A stretch of 64,000 nt of DNA from Lithospermum erythrorhizon (lineage: Eukaryota; Streptophyta; Magnoliopsida; Boraginales; Boraginaceae): positions 868,001 through 932,000 of the forward strand of contig JADFUC010001680.1 of assembly GCA_019722365.1 (NCBI GenBank). Direction: 5' to 3'. The position numbers were made by a program, and so were the translations under genes. Shown piece after piece: positions 36,254-48,993 of the stretch; the first letter of the stretch is position 1; each line of letters opens with the position of its first letter. Below the pieces are notes generated by a model. The model did not search any database. It was not told where the DNA came from and was given only the letters and a program-made list of their open reading frames with translations.

Positions 36254-37161
36254 TGTTGGAAAATTACATGACTTGTTAAATAATAAAATAAATAAATACA
36301 ACCAAGATCGAATAAATGTACAATAACTGAATTCTGAAACATATATAATATGAAATTAAATAACGATATGAATGAAATATTCTGATACACGATGGATGTG
36401 GCAACTTTCTTATACTTAAATTTCTCAGTAAAATCACCGGCTCCTCAGGTAAAATGCACATGAGTTAGTCCACACCAAGAGTGGTTGAGTCGGCGCTTGA
36501 TTAGTTTTCGAATCTATTAGCAGTGGACAAAATTTGAGTAAACTTGACTCAAGCCAGAAGAAAGGGAGAGGGGAGGCGGGCGGTCGAAACATGATGAGGG
36601 AGAAGATGAAATGAGAAATTCTTAGGTTTTCATTTCATCTTTTCCTCTCTCAGATCCCTCTTTAGTTCGATCGAATAAGGCGACTCGTTTGATAAATAGT
36701 TAACTCGTTAATGGATTAACAACTTATTACCCTAAGCAGGTATTAACTAACAAAGTTACTGTAAGTTTCCCTGGTTAAACTAGGTCAATTAAAATAGCAA
36801 TTTAATTGATTTGGTTTTATTCAATTTGTATTTTACATTATCAATGTAAAATTCGATTAGTATCTCGTTGATATCGTCAGCTCCCAATTTAACAATCTCG
36901 ATTTAATTCCATACATGGAGATATAACTCAGCGATCATTGTAACAATATTATTATGTGACCTTTTAGGCTTAGATAATATTAGTAGTATTAATATAATTG
37001 ACCATTATGATTATTATATATCGGTTATGCGTGTGATCTATGATCTTGCGTAACCACGATATTATCATTGAGTTTCGTTTTAGTAATTTTATAATTACTA
37101 TTTATTGAACACTTAGTTTGAGTAATCGTTTCTTAAAACTATTAAATGAATTATTACAACA
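36254..37161 (-). repeat. Copia-type LTR, solo or orphaned
   Basis: Bounded by TGTTGG at 36254 and CAACA at 37161, so on the minus strand it reads TGTTG...CCAACA over 908 bp. Internal text (TAATATAATTGACCATTATG; GTTATGCGTGTGATC) resembles the interior of the copia B LTR (for example AATTGACCAATTACTATTAT near 31950) but the two are not close copies. No primer-binding site or target duplication was found next to it. Confidence 0.55.
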
Positions 37162-37204
37162 ATTGTCCTTGACGGGCATAATTATAAAAATTAAAAAATA
37201 CTCG

Positions 37205-40200
37205 ATTTAAGCAATGATATCAGATGATGATGTTGTTTTGGAATCAATTTCAAAAATTAAAAAATTAGAATTGAAAAATTTTCTGGACCAATTTGGGGGG
37301 AATATTAAGTTTCTTTGGAGTTCTTTTAATATTGGACTAAGGTTATGTGAAGATAAAATGAATTATTGTTCAATTGCGACCTCCTCAATTCAAGATGCTA
37401 TTAATGAAGCTTTGAGAATATTAAAAGATATAAAAGGTGGAGGTGATTTACAGAAAATGAATATTGACGGTTAAAGGATTCAGATACTTTAGAGAGTGAT
37501 GATTCTGTAATGGAGAGGAAGAGAAAAATCAAAAGAAAAAATATTAAACTTGATGAACAACAAGGAAGAACCGGATGGATATATGGATAACGATAGATTG
37601 GAAAGATCTCATGTTTATGACCTTTGTGGAGTAATTTGGTTAGAATTAGAGTTTCTATGGGAGAAAACGGATGTACTAATAAGGGATCATACTCTTAACT
37701 CGGCAGACGCTACTAGTTTTACTTGACCCGGTTCTTCTCTTCTTTCTTATAATTTTAATTTTAATAATTGCTCGCTTCCATTTTTTAATTGTTTTTCCAA
37801 TTTAGTGATTTCAAACATGGATTTTGGTGGTTGTTCTAAAACAACCCAACACCATTATGAAAATTTTATCTTGGAATTGTAGAGGTTTTAAGCCAAACCT
37901 GCAGTTCGGAATACTGCGTCGTGACGATGTAATATAAACCTGATATTATTTTTCTTTGTGAAACTCTTTGTAGTAAGTCTGTTGATAAATGCGTGATGTC
38001 TAGGCTTGTTTCATAACCTTTCGGTGTGAATACTGTGGTAGAAGTGGTGGCCTTTGGGTTGGAGTTTCGTCTAACATTCAATCAAATTACTACATGCTTA
38101 TAAACATTTATTACTTTTTGAAACTGTTACAGAAATCAACTCACCTTGGATTTTAGGTTGTATTTATGGCAATCCTGCTCTCCATAAATGTTAAAACTTC
38201 AGGAATTGATATTTCTTCTATTGTTCATTGTTTCCATTTGCTGTCCACTCTCGCTTTGTGGTGATTTTTATCAAGTTCTCCTAAATTCGGATAAAATTCC
38301 CCTCCCAACTACTCAATTCACAGGTTGGATTCTTCTTAATTTTATTAACTGTTTTGGTTTTGAAGAACTTTTGCTCATGTTAGATTGTGACTTCATTTGC
38401 ACTATTAAATTTAATAATTTTCTCTCCTCTATTCCTAGATTTCATGACCTTTTGAACACTACTTGGAATAATATTCAAATCTCAAATTCCTCATCTATTT
38501 TTAGAAGAACTTCTTCTACTTGCTTTCTTTTTAACTCCAATCTTAAGAAAATTAAAGTTGCAATAAAAAATTGGAACATTAATAGGATTGAAAATATCTT
38601 TCAATAAATCAAAACCATTCAATCTCAAATTGCCTCTCTCCAAAGTAAACCTCATATCCCAACCAATTGTTTTGATGAAGCCAATCTCAGAAGTCAACTT
38701 GACTACTCTTAATTGCAGAAGAACAATATTGGCACCAACGTGCTAAAATCCAAAAAATATGTAATGGAGATATTAACTCTAAATTTTATCATTCCACTAT
38801 CAAACATAGAACCAAAATTCTTGAAATTCTTGTGATAATAATACTATTTGACGAAATGAAATTATGACTATTGCCGTTTGTTTAATAATTTTATAACTGA
38901 TAAAATACTTTACTCCAACCTTCTCAATTTTCTTCAGTTGATAATATTTCAAATACACTTAACCATACCCAAATTGACGATCTTAATAGACTTTTCCTTC
39001 CTTCTGAAGTCAAAGATGCTCTCTTCAAATGAATTTGATAGTCGTCGCGACACGATGGTTTTCCCTCTTTGGTTTTCAAGATAATTGGAATCTTCTCGGT
39101 GAGGGAGCTATCAAATCTACCCTTGACTTTCTTAATAAAGGGAATATTCTTAAAGAAATCAACAATACATTTATTACTCTTATAACAAAGATTGATGTTT
39201 CGTCTCATACGATTATAGACCCGTTAGTCTTTATGCGCTATATAAAATTACCTCAAAAACCATTGTTAATAGACTCAAACCCCACTTAAAATCTCTCTTA
39301 TCCCCCTACCAAAATGGGTTTATTAATGGTAGGCTAATAGAGAAAACTGAGTACTATAATAGCTCAAGAAATAAAACAAATCATATTAGAACACCATCTG
39401 AAAAATGGCATAAGCGTGTCAGTGGACATGAGTAAAGCCTTTGATAGAATCCATTGAGATTTTCTCATTCATACTCTCAAGAAACTCTGTTTCCCCCCTC
39501 ATTGGAATGACCTCATCTATCAATGTATTTCTACGGTCCAATTTTCTGTTCTTGTTAATGAAGCGAAGAATTAGTTTGCCATTTGCAGGCTTTTACTCGG
39601 CCTCTCTTACTATGGCTCAAGAATCTTCTTCTCTTAAAGTGTTTCTATATCCAAAAATAGTCCACCTATTTCTCATCTACTTTTTGCAAATGATTTTTTT
39701 TCTTTTTTCATCTAAATAATTCAAGCGTTGACTCTTTTTCTAACATTATTAAACAATACTCAAAGGATTTGGTCAAATTATCAATTATAACAAATCTCAT
39801 ATAACTTTTAGTCCTCTCACTCCGATCTCTACAAAAAATAAAACTTTAGTAACTCTAGGTATACCAGAATCTATTAATTTGAATTTATTTGGGTATTCCT
39901 CTTGATATTTCCACTAATAGAAAGCAAATTTTTCAAATATTATTGATAAAATAAAAAAGAAAATACTTTCTTGGAGGAGTAAACTTTTAAATTTTGTGAA
40001 TAACTCTTTCTAATCAAATACACTCTTGAAGCCATTTTAGTTTATCTTACGGGTGTTTATAGAATTTCTCTTAGGAAGCGGCTCCATGAAATTGATGAAA
40101 TTTTCTCTAATTTTCTTTGGAGGATGCAGCGGGCATATTCACTAAGACAAAGCTGGAAATTTTGCATCTAGATCTTAATCGGGAGGCTTGGTTTTGGCTT

Positions 40201-40747
40201 GTCTTCGTCGTTTTTAATCTTGCTCTTGCCAAAAATGGATGTAGACTTTTTCAAAATACCTTTTGCTTACCAATCAAATTCTTAAACCTAAATATTATCC
40301 TTCTACAACTCCCTTAGAGGCTAAACACAAAACTAACTCCTCTTGGGTTTGAAAAGTCTATCTTTGGGCGTTCGGTCTTAATAAAGATCTTTTTTGGAAA
40401 GTTAATTAGTAATCTATCGATATTTGGAGTGATGATTGGACATCTCTGCAAATACGCTTTATTACTTGACCATAAATTTGAAACATTTCTTTCTTCCTGC
40501 TTGATCTTTCCAGCCCGCGACTTGTTTTTTATCTTATTTCTAATAATACCAGTTGGAAAACCAACCTTCTTCATAAACTCTTTTCGCCTTTAATTGTTAA
40601 TGCCATTATTAAAATAAGACTTAATGGAGAGAAAGACCATAAAACTTGGTTAAAAAATGTCTACACCACCAAAGATATTTAGACTAGAATCTCTAGAAAT
40701 AATAACAAGAACACCATAAAACCCCATACTTTTAAAAGTATTCCAAC
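37205..40747 (+). pseudogene. LINE non-LTR retrotransposon, 5' and central part, broken
   Basis: An ORF1-like open stretch lies at 37214-37474 (MISDDDVVLESISKIKKLEL). The endonuclease begins at 37857 with MKILSWNCRGFK, the hallmark start of plant LINE AP-endonucleases, followed by frameshifted pieces (DIIFLCETLC). Reverse transcriptase blocks lie further on: SVDMSKAFDRIH near 39420, FPPHWNDLIYQCISTVQFSV near 39490, and ISHLLFANDFFSFF near 39670, where the catalytic ADD box reads AND. Stops and frameshifts are frequent. The LINE is interrupted at 40747 by a hAT transposon and resumes at 44228. Confidence 0.85.
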
Positions 40748-43700
40748 TAGGGATGTTTTTGGTTCGGTTTGGTCGGTTTTTTCCTTTTTTTTTTTGTGTG
40801 AAACCGACTCTATCGGTTTTCTAATTATACAAACCATTTCGGTACGAAATTAATTCAGATTGATCGATTCGGTTAAGGTCGGTTTTCGCTGTGGTTTCGG
40901 TTGGTTAGATTCCGTTGGTTTTAGCTTTTATTGAAATAGACTATTCAGCACATTCACCAATTAATTTCACCAAATGCATGATTGTAAAATTAAGCAATTA
41001 CTAATAATTTTTAAATAAGCAGTCTTAATAATTTCAAAATTAAAATAATAATTTTAAAACTGACCACTAAACAAATTGCTTACAGATAGATGATATTGAC
41101 ATATCATGTATGATGCTCTTCTTGACAAGTAGTTCATGTTAATTGCACCACTCATCTTCATTATACACATCAAATAGGCATAAAATACAAAACATAAATA
41201 ATGAATAAAAATTGAGAATATAATTATTAGAACACTTAATTATAAATGGATCATTTATTATTTACGCTTTATTCTTCCTCTTTTCTTTCCACCTCTTCAA
41301 TTCCTTAAGGCATATTGGAATTTGATTTGTCCTTAGCGATTTTGTAAATCAGCTCCCAGCGATTATCAGTGGTAACCTGCTCCTAAAATGGTCCGTGCTA
41401 AGCCCAACAAATGCTAAATGCAACCTCGGAAAGCGGCGGTTGATTATAGCAAAACATCTTTAGCGACTTTGGAAAGTATAAGATCTTTCCCGAAATTTAC
41501 CTTCCGCCCACGTACCAAAATATCAAGTGGAGAATCGAATTGGCTCATGACTTTTCATTCAAATACTGACTTCAATTACGAGTATTCTCGCACATTGTTC
41601 CATTTTCAAATGTTTGGATAACCTTCTCTTAAAAAAACCAAAACCATTCGAACTATTATACCAACATAGTGATATTGACGATCATGCCATTCTCAGCAAT
41701 TTATCACCGTTAGTTTGCATATTTCAAGTCATCTTTTCAAACAAATTCAGGTAACACATCTTTCACTTTACTCGGTCATTTCGGCGCCACCTTGAAATTC
41801 ATACACTTGTCTCGAAGCAATAACATGAATTTCAATTTATACCCACTAGGATGAAATCACAATGACCCGCATCACAAACAACAAATTTGTTTGATTTTCA
41901 TTTTTCTCCAATATTTCACAAGTTTTTCTTTCATTAAATGACCATTGAGGTTAAATGAATCTTGCACTTGAGAAATATTTGAATTAATAGATAAATGCGC
42001 ACGTCACATTCGAAACAATTGATTGGCAGGTTACATAATTTGAACGAAACTTCAAAGTGACTTCATAAATTTTTTCAGGGAATTTCACAAAGTTTCTAGC
42101 AGGTTACAAAAATCAAATTGAGTTGGAGACCCGATCCTCTTGCTCGAGGAAAGGATTTTGACTTACTATTTATCTAAATACGCCCCTGAAACATCCAAAT
42201 ACTACATCATCGCTTGATGCCATTGACATTTGAGTTATCGATGACAACCTTAAAGTACTTTTTATAGTAGTAATCCATCTAAGCCATCTGTCAAATACAT
42301 GCTTTCATACTTTTGGGCCCTACAACATTTTCATAGGTAGAGTTCCACAGATGTCCACATCGAGAGTACTAGACATTTCTTACTCGTATTCTTTATGCAT
42401 CATCTTAGCATTATCAAAAATTTTGCACTTTCTAAGGAAGACTTGACATACTAACGACATTTCTAATTTTCAAAATTGATTACGCATGTTCTTTCGACCA
42501 TCTTTACAATCAGAAGTTTAGAATATGACCATCCACGTCGCATCGTATGTCTATTCCCTAATATCTCATTTTTCCCTTTATATTTTCCTCAAGAAATCAG
42601 CAGTAGTATCGTTGGGTAGCATTAGCTCTTTGGTAAATCAAAATATCTTGAATCCCCAAACTCGACAAATATTCCTCACATATATTTTCAATTGTGTATG
42701 TCACTTGTGATTCTCAACAACCTTAAAGTTTATAATCTTCTTTTTCAAAGACCATTGATCAACATAATGAGCCGTGAGACACATATAGTTCAAGTTTTGC
42801 ATAGAGGTCCAACAATCTGTGGTTAAACAAATTCTCTTACCCTCAAGCTCTTTTTTCAAATGTTTTTTCTCATTCTCATATATTAGCATGCAATCATCTT
42901 TTCTGATGCACTGCGAGAACAATGAAGTTTGGCGCAATCTTTCTTGTTATCGGCCTCTAAATCTTTCCCCTTCAATCATCCTAAATGAGTGCTCATCAAT
43001 TATGACCATTTCAGCTATCAACCTTTTAATTTCTTTTAAAGAAGAACATTTACTAAAGTTCTTATCACTTTTAATAGTGAAACCATCAATTGCAGGCTGA
43101 TTTTTATCAAGTGTGTACCTGTATCCTTTGCATTTGTTAAATTCGTTATATGATTCGCCATGCAGTAATTAATAGATTTGTTCTTTCCATGACATGCATA
43201 GGTCTATGAACAATGAATGCATTTTTTTCGTGGTGGATTGGACCCCTCAATGACTTTAAAATGCTTCCATGCAATTGAAGATTTCTTGATCCTCATTAAT
43301 TTCTAAATGCCAATTTTATCATTGTTTCTCGTTGATTTTCATTATCTACTTTACTTCTTTTTCTTGAGCTTAGGGTTATCTAAGGTTAAAATAAAAATAA
43401 GTATATAAGTTACATTAATCTTAAATTGGAAAAGTCAACTTAACTTATAATTGGCAAATTAAATCAAAATTATATTCTAACAAAACATAAAATAAACAAA
43501 AATAAAGTATTTTTTTTCACCTGACATATTCTATGAAACATAAAATAAACAAAGAAAGCCATTTTTCCTCCAAACATATTTAAGCTACAAAACAAATATG
43601 CGAAGGTGGGAGGCGTTGGAGTAATCGAGATCATTGTCAAATGCTCAATTACATAAGAATAATTTATGTCTAATTAATAACTAACCAAATGTTGTGGTGT

Positions 43701-44219
43701 AGATGCATCGATCTCCCTTTTTAAATTATGAGGTAAAAGTTTGATTGTGTTAGGCTGCGGTAGAAATGTAGAATTAGGTATTGGGGTATAGATTTTTGTT
43801 TGATGGATGTTAGATTGTTAGTCTAGTTTATTACGGAGTAAGGTATTAGTTCTCTATTAAATTAATTTACTTATTTGATACATTAGTTTGGACTTAGCTA
43901 ATTTGGGTGATCCATTAGTTTGAACTTTAGGCTTAGTTGGAACTTTAGACTTTCAAATTAGATATAAATATTTAATTAGTATAATAATTTTGTAAAAACT
44001 TTAAATTTAAATGAAAAAATGAAAATATCATATATATAAATATTTTAAACAAAATAATATATAGTCGTTTCGGTTCGGTCGGTTTCGGTTCGGTTATTAC
44101 TAAACCAGAAAGCGGAAATAAATTCTCGGTATGATTTTTTTTACCATTTAAACGGTATCATTTTTTTTAAGCGAATTTCGGTAAAAATCGATTCGGTTTT
44201 TAGGTTTCGAGCCATCCTA
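40748..44219 (-). mobile_element. hAT DNA transposon (3472 bp) inserted in the LINE, with 8-bp target duplication
   Basis: The left end starts TAGGGATG and the right end, on the minus strand, starts TAGGATGG, the usual end sequence of plant hAT elements. The same 8-bp word ATTCCAAC flanks both sides (40740-40747 and 44220-44227). Subterminal regions are rich in TTCGGT and GGTTCGGT motifs in both orientations, as expected for transposase binding repeats. A decayed transposase gene lies inside on the minus strand. Length and duplication are typical of the superfamily. Confidence 0.9.
41270..43296 (-). pseudogene. hAT transposase remnant (BED zinc finger to dimerisation region)
   Basis: Reading from 43296 the BED finger region is visible (SSIAWKHFKVIEGSN, then CIHC), followed by a stop at about 43204. 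The central block is clear at 42701-42937: RICLTTDCWTSMQNLNYMCL and TAHYVDQ, a signature of the RICESLEEPER/DAYSLEEPER type of domesticated and mobile hAT proteins. A frameshifted C-terminal dimerisation region sits at about 41270-41460. Several stops show it is dead. Confidence 0.82.
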
Positions 44220-44227
44220 ATTCCAAC

Positions 44228-45352
44228 TTCTTTTTGGATCGAAATGCGGAAATATAACCCACACAGATTAAGGTCTTTCTTTGGAAACTTTCATTGGATA
44301 GATTACTAACTTAAAATAGTGCCAACTTAAAATAATCTTGATATAAAACCACAGTCTGTCAGCCTTCTTTGCTCGCTATGTTTCTTCCTCAGCGAAGACA
44401 ATTTTCACTTTTTCCTCAATTGTACCACAGTCAAAATCATTTGGTCACACTATTTTGATACTAACTTTACCACCAATTTTAACTCCATCCACCAATTTCT
44501 ATGTTTTGGATCTCTAAATCATGGAAAAGGTCTTTGCAAAATAAAATGAATATTATTAAAATTAGTTGTATATTGTGGAGTATTTGGCTCCATAGGAATG
44601 ACATGGTTTTTAATAACGCTCATCTTGATACTACTGGAGTTATTTCTCGTACTAATATTTTCATTAAGGATTGGACCTCTGGGTCAACTGTCAAACAATT
44701 TCACAGGAAAAACAGACATATGAATTCTGATTGGAACTTTAGCAACAGATCCTTAGTGATTTATGCTCTTCAGCAGATGAATTGGATTCTAAACGTTCAT
44801 CATTTGGTTATGACAAATCATAAATGTGCTTTGGATCAAACTCGATTATTGAAGTACTTTTAGTTTTAGATTACGGAAGAGATCAATGGTTTTATCGATC
44901 GAAACCAAGAATAATTTCAAAGCTGTCCCTTGGTTGGTGTTTCTTATTTCCCGAACCTCTACCACAGAATAATTCTTACTCAAATCTTGAATGAAGAAAC
45001 CGAGGAAAATTCAATTTCAAAATCTTTGTGGAACCCGATCTTTCTTGGAATATTTGATCGAAGTCATGCTAACGAATTTTTAGGTTACATTGTTATAATT
45101 ACCGATGACTTCTTTTCATAAGTTGGACATAGGTGTTTCCCCAAATCATGAACCTCAGTTAGCGAAGATATGGATAAAGAATTTTTCAGCTATGACCCAT
45201 ACGGTGGCACCTCACCCGGCGTTGGATGTTTAATAATTTACAGCATTTTCATTTTTAGAAAGCATGCGAGTCTTGGATTTTTTTGAATTCAAGTCACGCG
45301 GCAATGTTAGCTCAAGGACTTTGTAGAAATTATATTATTTATAAAAAAAAAA
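44228..45352 (+). pseudogene. LINE, 3' part, resuming after the hAT insertion, with A tail
   Basis: Continues the LINE after the second ATTCCAAC copy. The zinc-finger/RNase H end is recognisable at 44501-44863 (ILWSIWLHRNDMVFNN, the usual IW.RND..F motif of plant LINE C termini). The element appears to end in a run of A at about 45343-45352. Translations around 44930-45120 (FLGYIVIITDD) may be the remnant of the RNase H core. Confidence 0.75.
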
Positions 45353-48300
45353 GTATTTGATTAAATTAAATAATCTAGTTTTCGATTTGATTATCCTACC
45401 GCCTCTCCCCGACTTTTCTTCTACGCAATCCCATAATTCCATATATGTGTTCCGTCTAAGATACGGTTTTTTCCCTTAAACTAGTATTCACAAAAGCAAA
45501 TGATAGTTTTTTATTTTCACATATGTTCATGCCACTTTAGCTTTTTGCATACATAAATTAATTTAATTTATTATTAGTTGATGACTATATTCTTAGATCG
45601 CAAAAAATGTTGATATATATAGCTATTAGCTAAGAATGTTGTATAATGTAATTTTTTGTAGATAATAAAGGAATAAACAGTGTCAATTGCAATGAGCCAT
45701 GTCAGTCCATATGGTTTGTATTCGATGATAAATATTATGACAATCATCATAATTAAAGAAGTCTAGGAAAAAGAACAAAGATTATCAAAACGTCCAACAT
45801 ATGTTCGATATCGCAATAAGTTAATTACAGTTTCTTGATAGACAATCCAAAGAGCTTTCGTCCATTCTCGTTCCTTCATAAGTTTGCTAAGAAGTCTATA
45901 TCACACATACATGCAAGAAAAAACAACTTGCAACGATATAGATCTCATGGAGGTCAACCTTATATGTTAGTAATAAGAGGCATGTGAATAGTACCCATAA
46001 TATGTTATTTCTGACCCTTGTTTTCTTCATTATAAACAGTTGGGGGAGGAATTGGGTCGGTGGGATTGTTTTAATTTTTCGAAAAAATTAATTTTATTAA
46101 ATATTTTTTTTAATAACTATTCAAAAATTATGTTGTTCGGCCTCTTTTTTTTTATATTTTAAACTTCGCTTTATAAGTATGATGTCAAGTAATCAAATTA
46201 AGCATATAAATTTTTGATTCTGTTACTAAAGTTAGAGCCTTAATACTCTATTAATACTCTAGTGCAAATTCATGCAACAAGACCAAACTTGAGCCTCGCT
46301 ACAAATAATAGCATTGAGAATTATTCCTAGCATAAAAAAATGCATGAGATAGGAGACAATTATTATGGTGCAAATAAATAACATAAGAAAAGTTAGTTGT
46401 CGGCGCATATCAATCATAGTCATTATGGCAGATGTTTTAATAATATATTTATATGAATATGATCAATTTGATAGTTGTTCTTATTTGGTAATATGGATAA
46501 GGATTGGGTACCGGTATGTATTGTTTTTCTTTCCCAAATTAATTATAAGTGTGACATCTTAGCATGTGTTGTGTATGGTCTTGTTCATAGAGGGTGCTTA
46601 GCCTACGGAACAAACCTTAACGGGAATGACTATTACTATAAAGTATGCCCTTGAAAGATTATTGGATGCTTGTCGATCTTATTCTTTCATAATGTATGCA
46701 TGATGTTACATGTATAGAAATGGGTTTGGATATCAAGAATGGTTTATTTTTAACTTTCAATATTGGAATGAATGAATTTATTGAGAAAAAAATGATGGTC
46801 AATTGTTCGAATCTTGGCCATTAGAAATGAAGGTCAAATAATTCTAAATTTACTTCCATGTGATTGCATAAAATCGAGGATGAAGTTATAACTTTCAAAA
46901 TATATCTGCCATTTGGTGGCTATATTTTTACGAGGGGATAAGTGATTGTAGTGATTGTTCAATTCATTTGATATGTTTCTTGTTGAACTTTAAAACCCGA
47001 ACAAAATAAAAATTTCCGGTATTGTGTGCTAGCTACATCAACTATTTGAGTTCCATATTACCAAAGAGTAAGACAGATAAAGCAATGTTAGAATAGCTGG
47101 TGAAAAGCTAATTGCATTGGTTGGCATGGATGATGAAATAATCTCATTATTTCAATCGAGTAACCACTACTAGGATAGTCAAGTGGTAAGTAAAATGATT
47201 GAGTACCAAAATCTCCTTTTTGTCAAACTATCCCAGGACCATAGTACTAATTCAATGAAAGAGACTCAAGGGAAAAATTAGGCAGTACTTATTAAATGAT
47301 TGCATCTTTATTATCTCTAAGCTGATGTGTTGTAATCTTTTCTGTTCTTGATTAACAAGATCTGAAGAATTGAGAGTGTTGTGGATTAGGCTTTTCTTTC
47401 TTCTATTAAATGCAATACTTTTTACTTGTATATATATGCATATACAAAAAATTTGGTCACTTTCTAAAAGATGGACATATTTGATTTTCAGAGAGATAGT
47501 TGCAGTCATGGACAAATAGTAATAGAACACTTAATTTGATACCAAATGCATATTATATTACGTGTTCCTTATCTTCCATAACAATTAATACTTTTTTCCA
47601 CATCAAATGCAACTATGTTTTTTTGGGGGGGGGCGGAAAGGGGTAAGGTACACAATAAATGTTTTTAAAGACAAAGAGAATGTAAGCCAGAGCCAGAGCC
47701 AGAGCCAGAGCCAGGGCCATAGCAGCTTATCAGTGCAAAGTTATAAGTAGCATATTGATCTAAGTTAGATTAGAGAGGTTCAATACAAGTTAGAAGGATG
47801 AAATTCTGAATTTAAGTTGTGTATTAGTAAATTAAATAAATTCAAAATAATTTGGTATTCAATTGAGAAATTTAACTTATAAGTAATTCACATACTTGAG
47901 CTGAAAAGGCGAAGAGTGATACAGTCGCGTCAGCAGCCAGCATGTTATTCATAGCTAAATGAATTTTCAATCCATTGAAATCTTCTACCACCCCCTACAA
48001 CAGTTTTTCAAAAGCCATGAATTCTTGAAAATCGTAAGATGAGTTGATTAGTATGAGGAAAGAACACGCGGAAGAGAAGACCATTTTGCTTTCACTCCTC
48101 TGATATGATCCCATAATAGACTACTAGGTATGTTGGAGCGCCCGCCATACCCCCGTCTCTATTAGACAGATAACTAGAATTTCGATATTAGAAAAATAAC
48201 TTTATAATTCACTCATATTTTTTAATTAATATTAACTTATTTCGAAATATTTATATAAATCCATTGAAGTTTCTAACCCTTTTGACTCATACATGACGCT

Positions 48301-48993
48301 CCATTGACTCCAGCCAGGATTTCTTCCAAGTTTGTGCATCTACTCGCACATGCCTACTGCTTGATCTCTTCGGCTGTATAATATTTTCAAATTTTTTTTT
48401 CGAGTAGAATGAAAATATCGCGTTAGAAAAATTCATATATAATTAAACAATATTATATACATATAATATCCATTTTGCAAGCATTCTAGGATTGCAATGC
48501 ATATTATGCCATATCATTCACTCACTTTTCCAACAAAAGCTATAAATTATACCCATAATTGTGCACCAACAAATCTTACTTGTTTCGTATCTTACCAAAA
48601 TGCCTTAAATCGGGCTTAAATCCAACATAATTAATCAATATAAATACTTAATGGTGCTGCTATACGCAAACATAAAAAAAAAATTTACACGTAATTGCTG
48701 TTGTGATAAAGACAGAATTACCCTTCATATTTTTTAACATAATATATAATAATTATGAAGATAGAGAATTATGATCAATAGTTAACTTAAAATATAACTA
48801 AATGTTATGGAGTGTACCTTTACGAAGGGTTATTTTATCATAAATATTATTGACTACATGTAAAAATTTGTTGCGACTTATCAATAAAATAGTCTTGTTT
48901 TAAAGGAGGTAACTTCAAATCTACCATCTCCTTCCCGGGAAAAACTCATTACATCAACTATATTTTCAACCACACCCCCCCCCCCAAACTGCC
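45353..48993. other. Intergenic DNA upstream of PEX11A
   Basis: No confident gene. AT-rich with a short G run at about 47623-47631 and a hexanucleotide repeat at 47684-47717. A coding-like stretch on the minus strand at 47898-48084 is discussed in the findings. The last few hundred bases should hold the PEX11A promoter; a C tract lies just upstream of its start codon. Confidence 0.55.
47684..47717. repeat. Hexanucleotide microsatellite (CCAGAG)n
   Basis: About five consecutive copies of CCAGAG, the last degraded to CCAGGG. Likely length-variable. Confidence 0.95.

Noticed and set aside
41418..41621. Plus-strand frame of 67 residues
   Set aside because: Opposite strand of the hAT transposase C-terminal region; no independent support.
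47620..47640. G-run as possible quadruplex regulator
   Set aside because: A single homopolymer-like tract with no gene nearby; more likely simple sequence.
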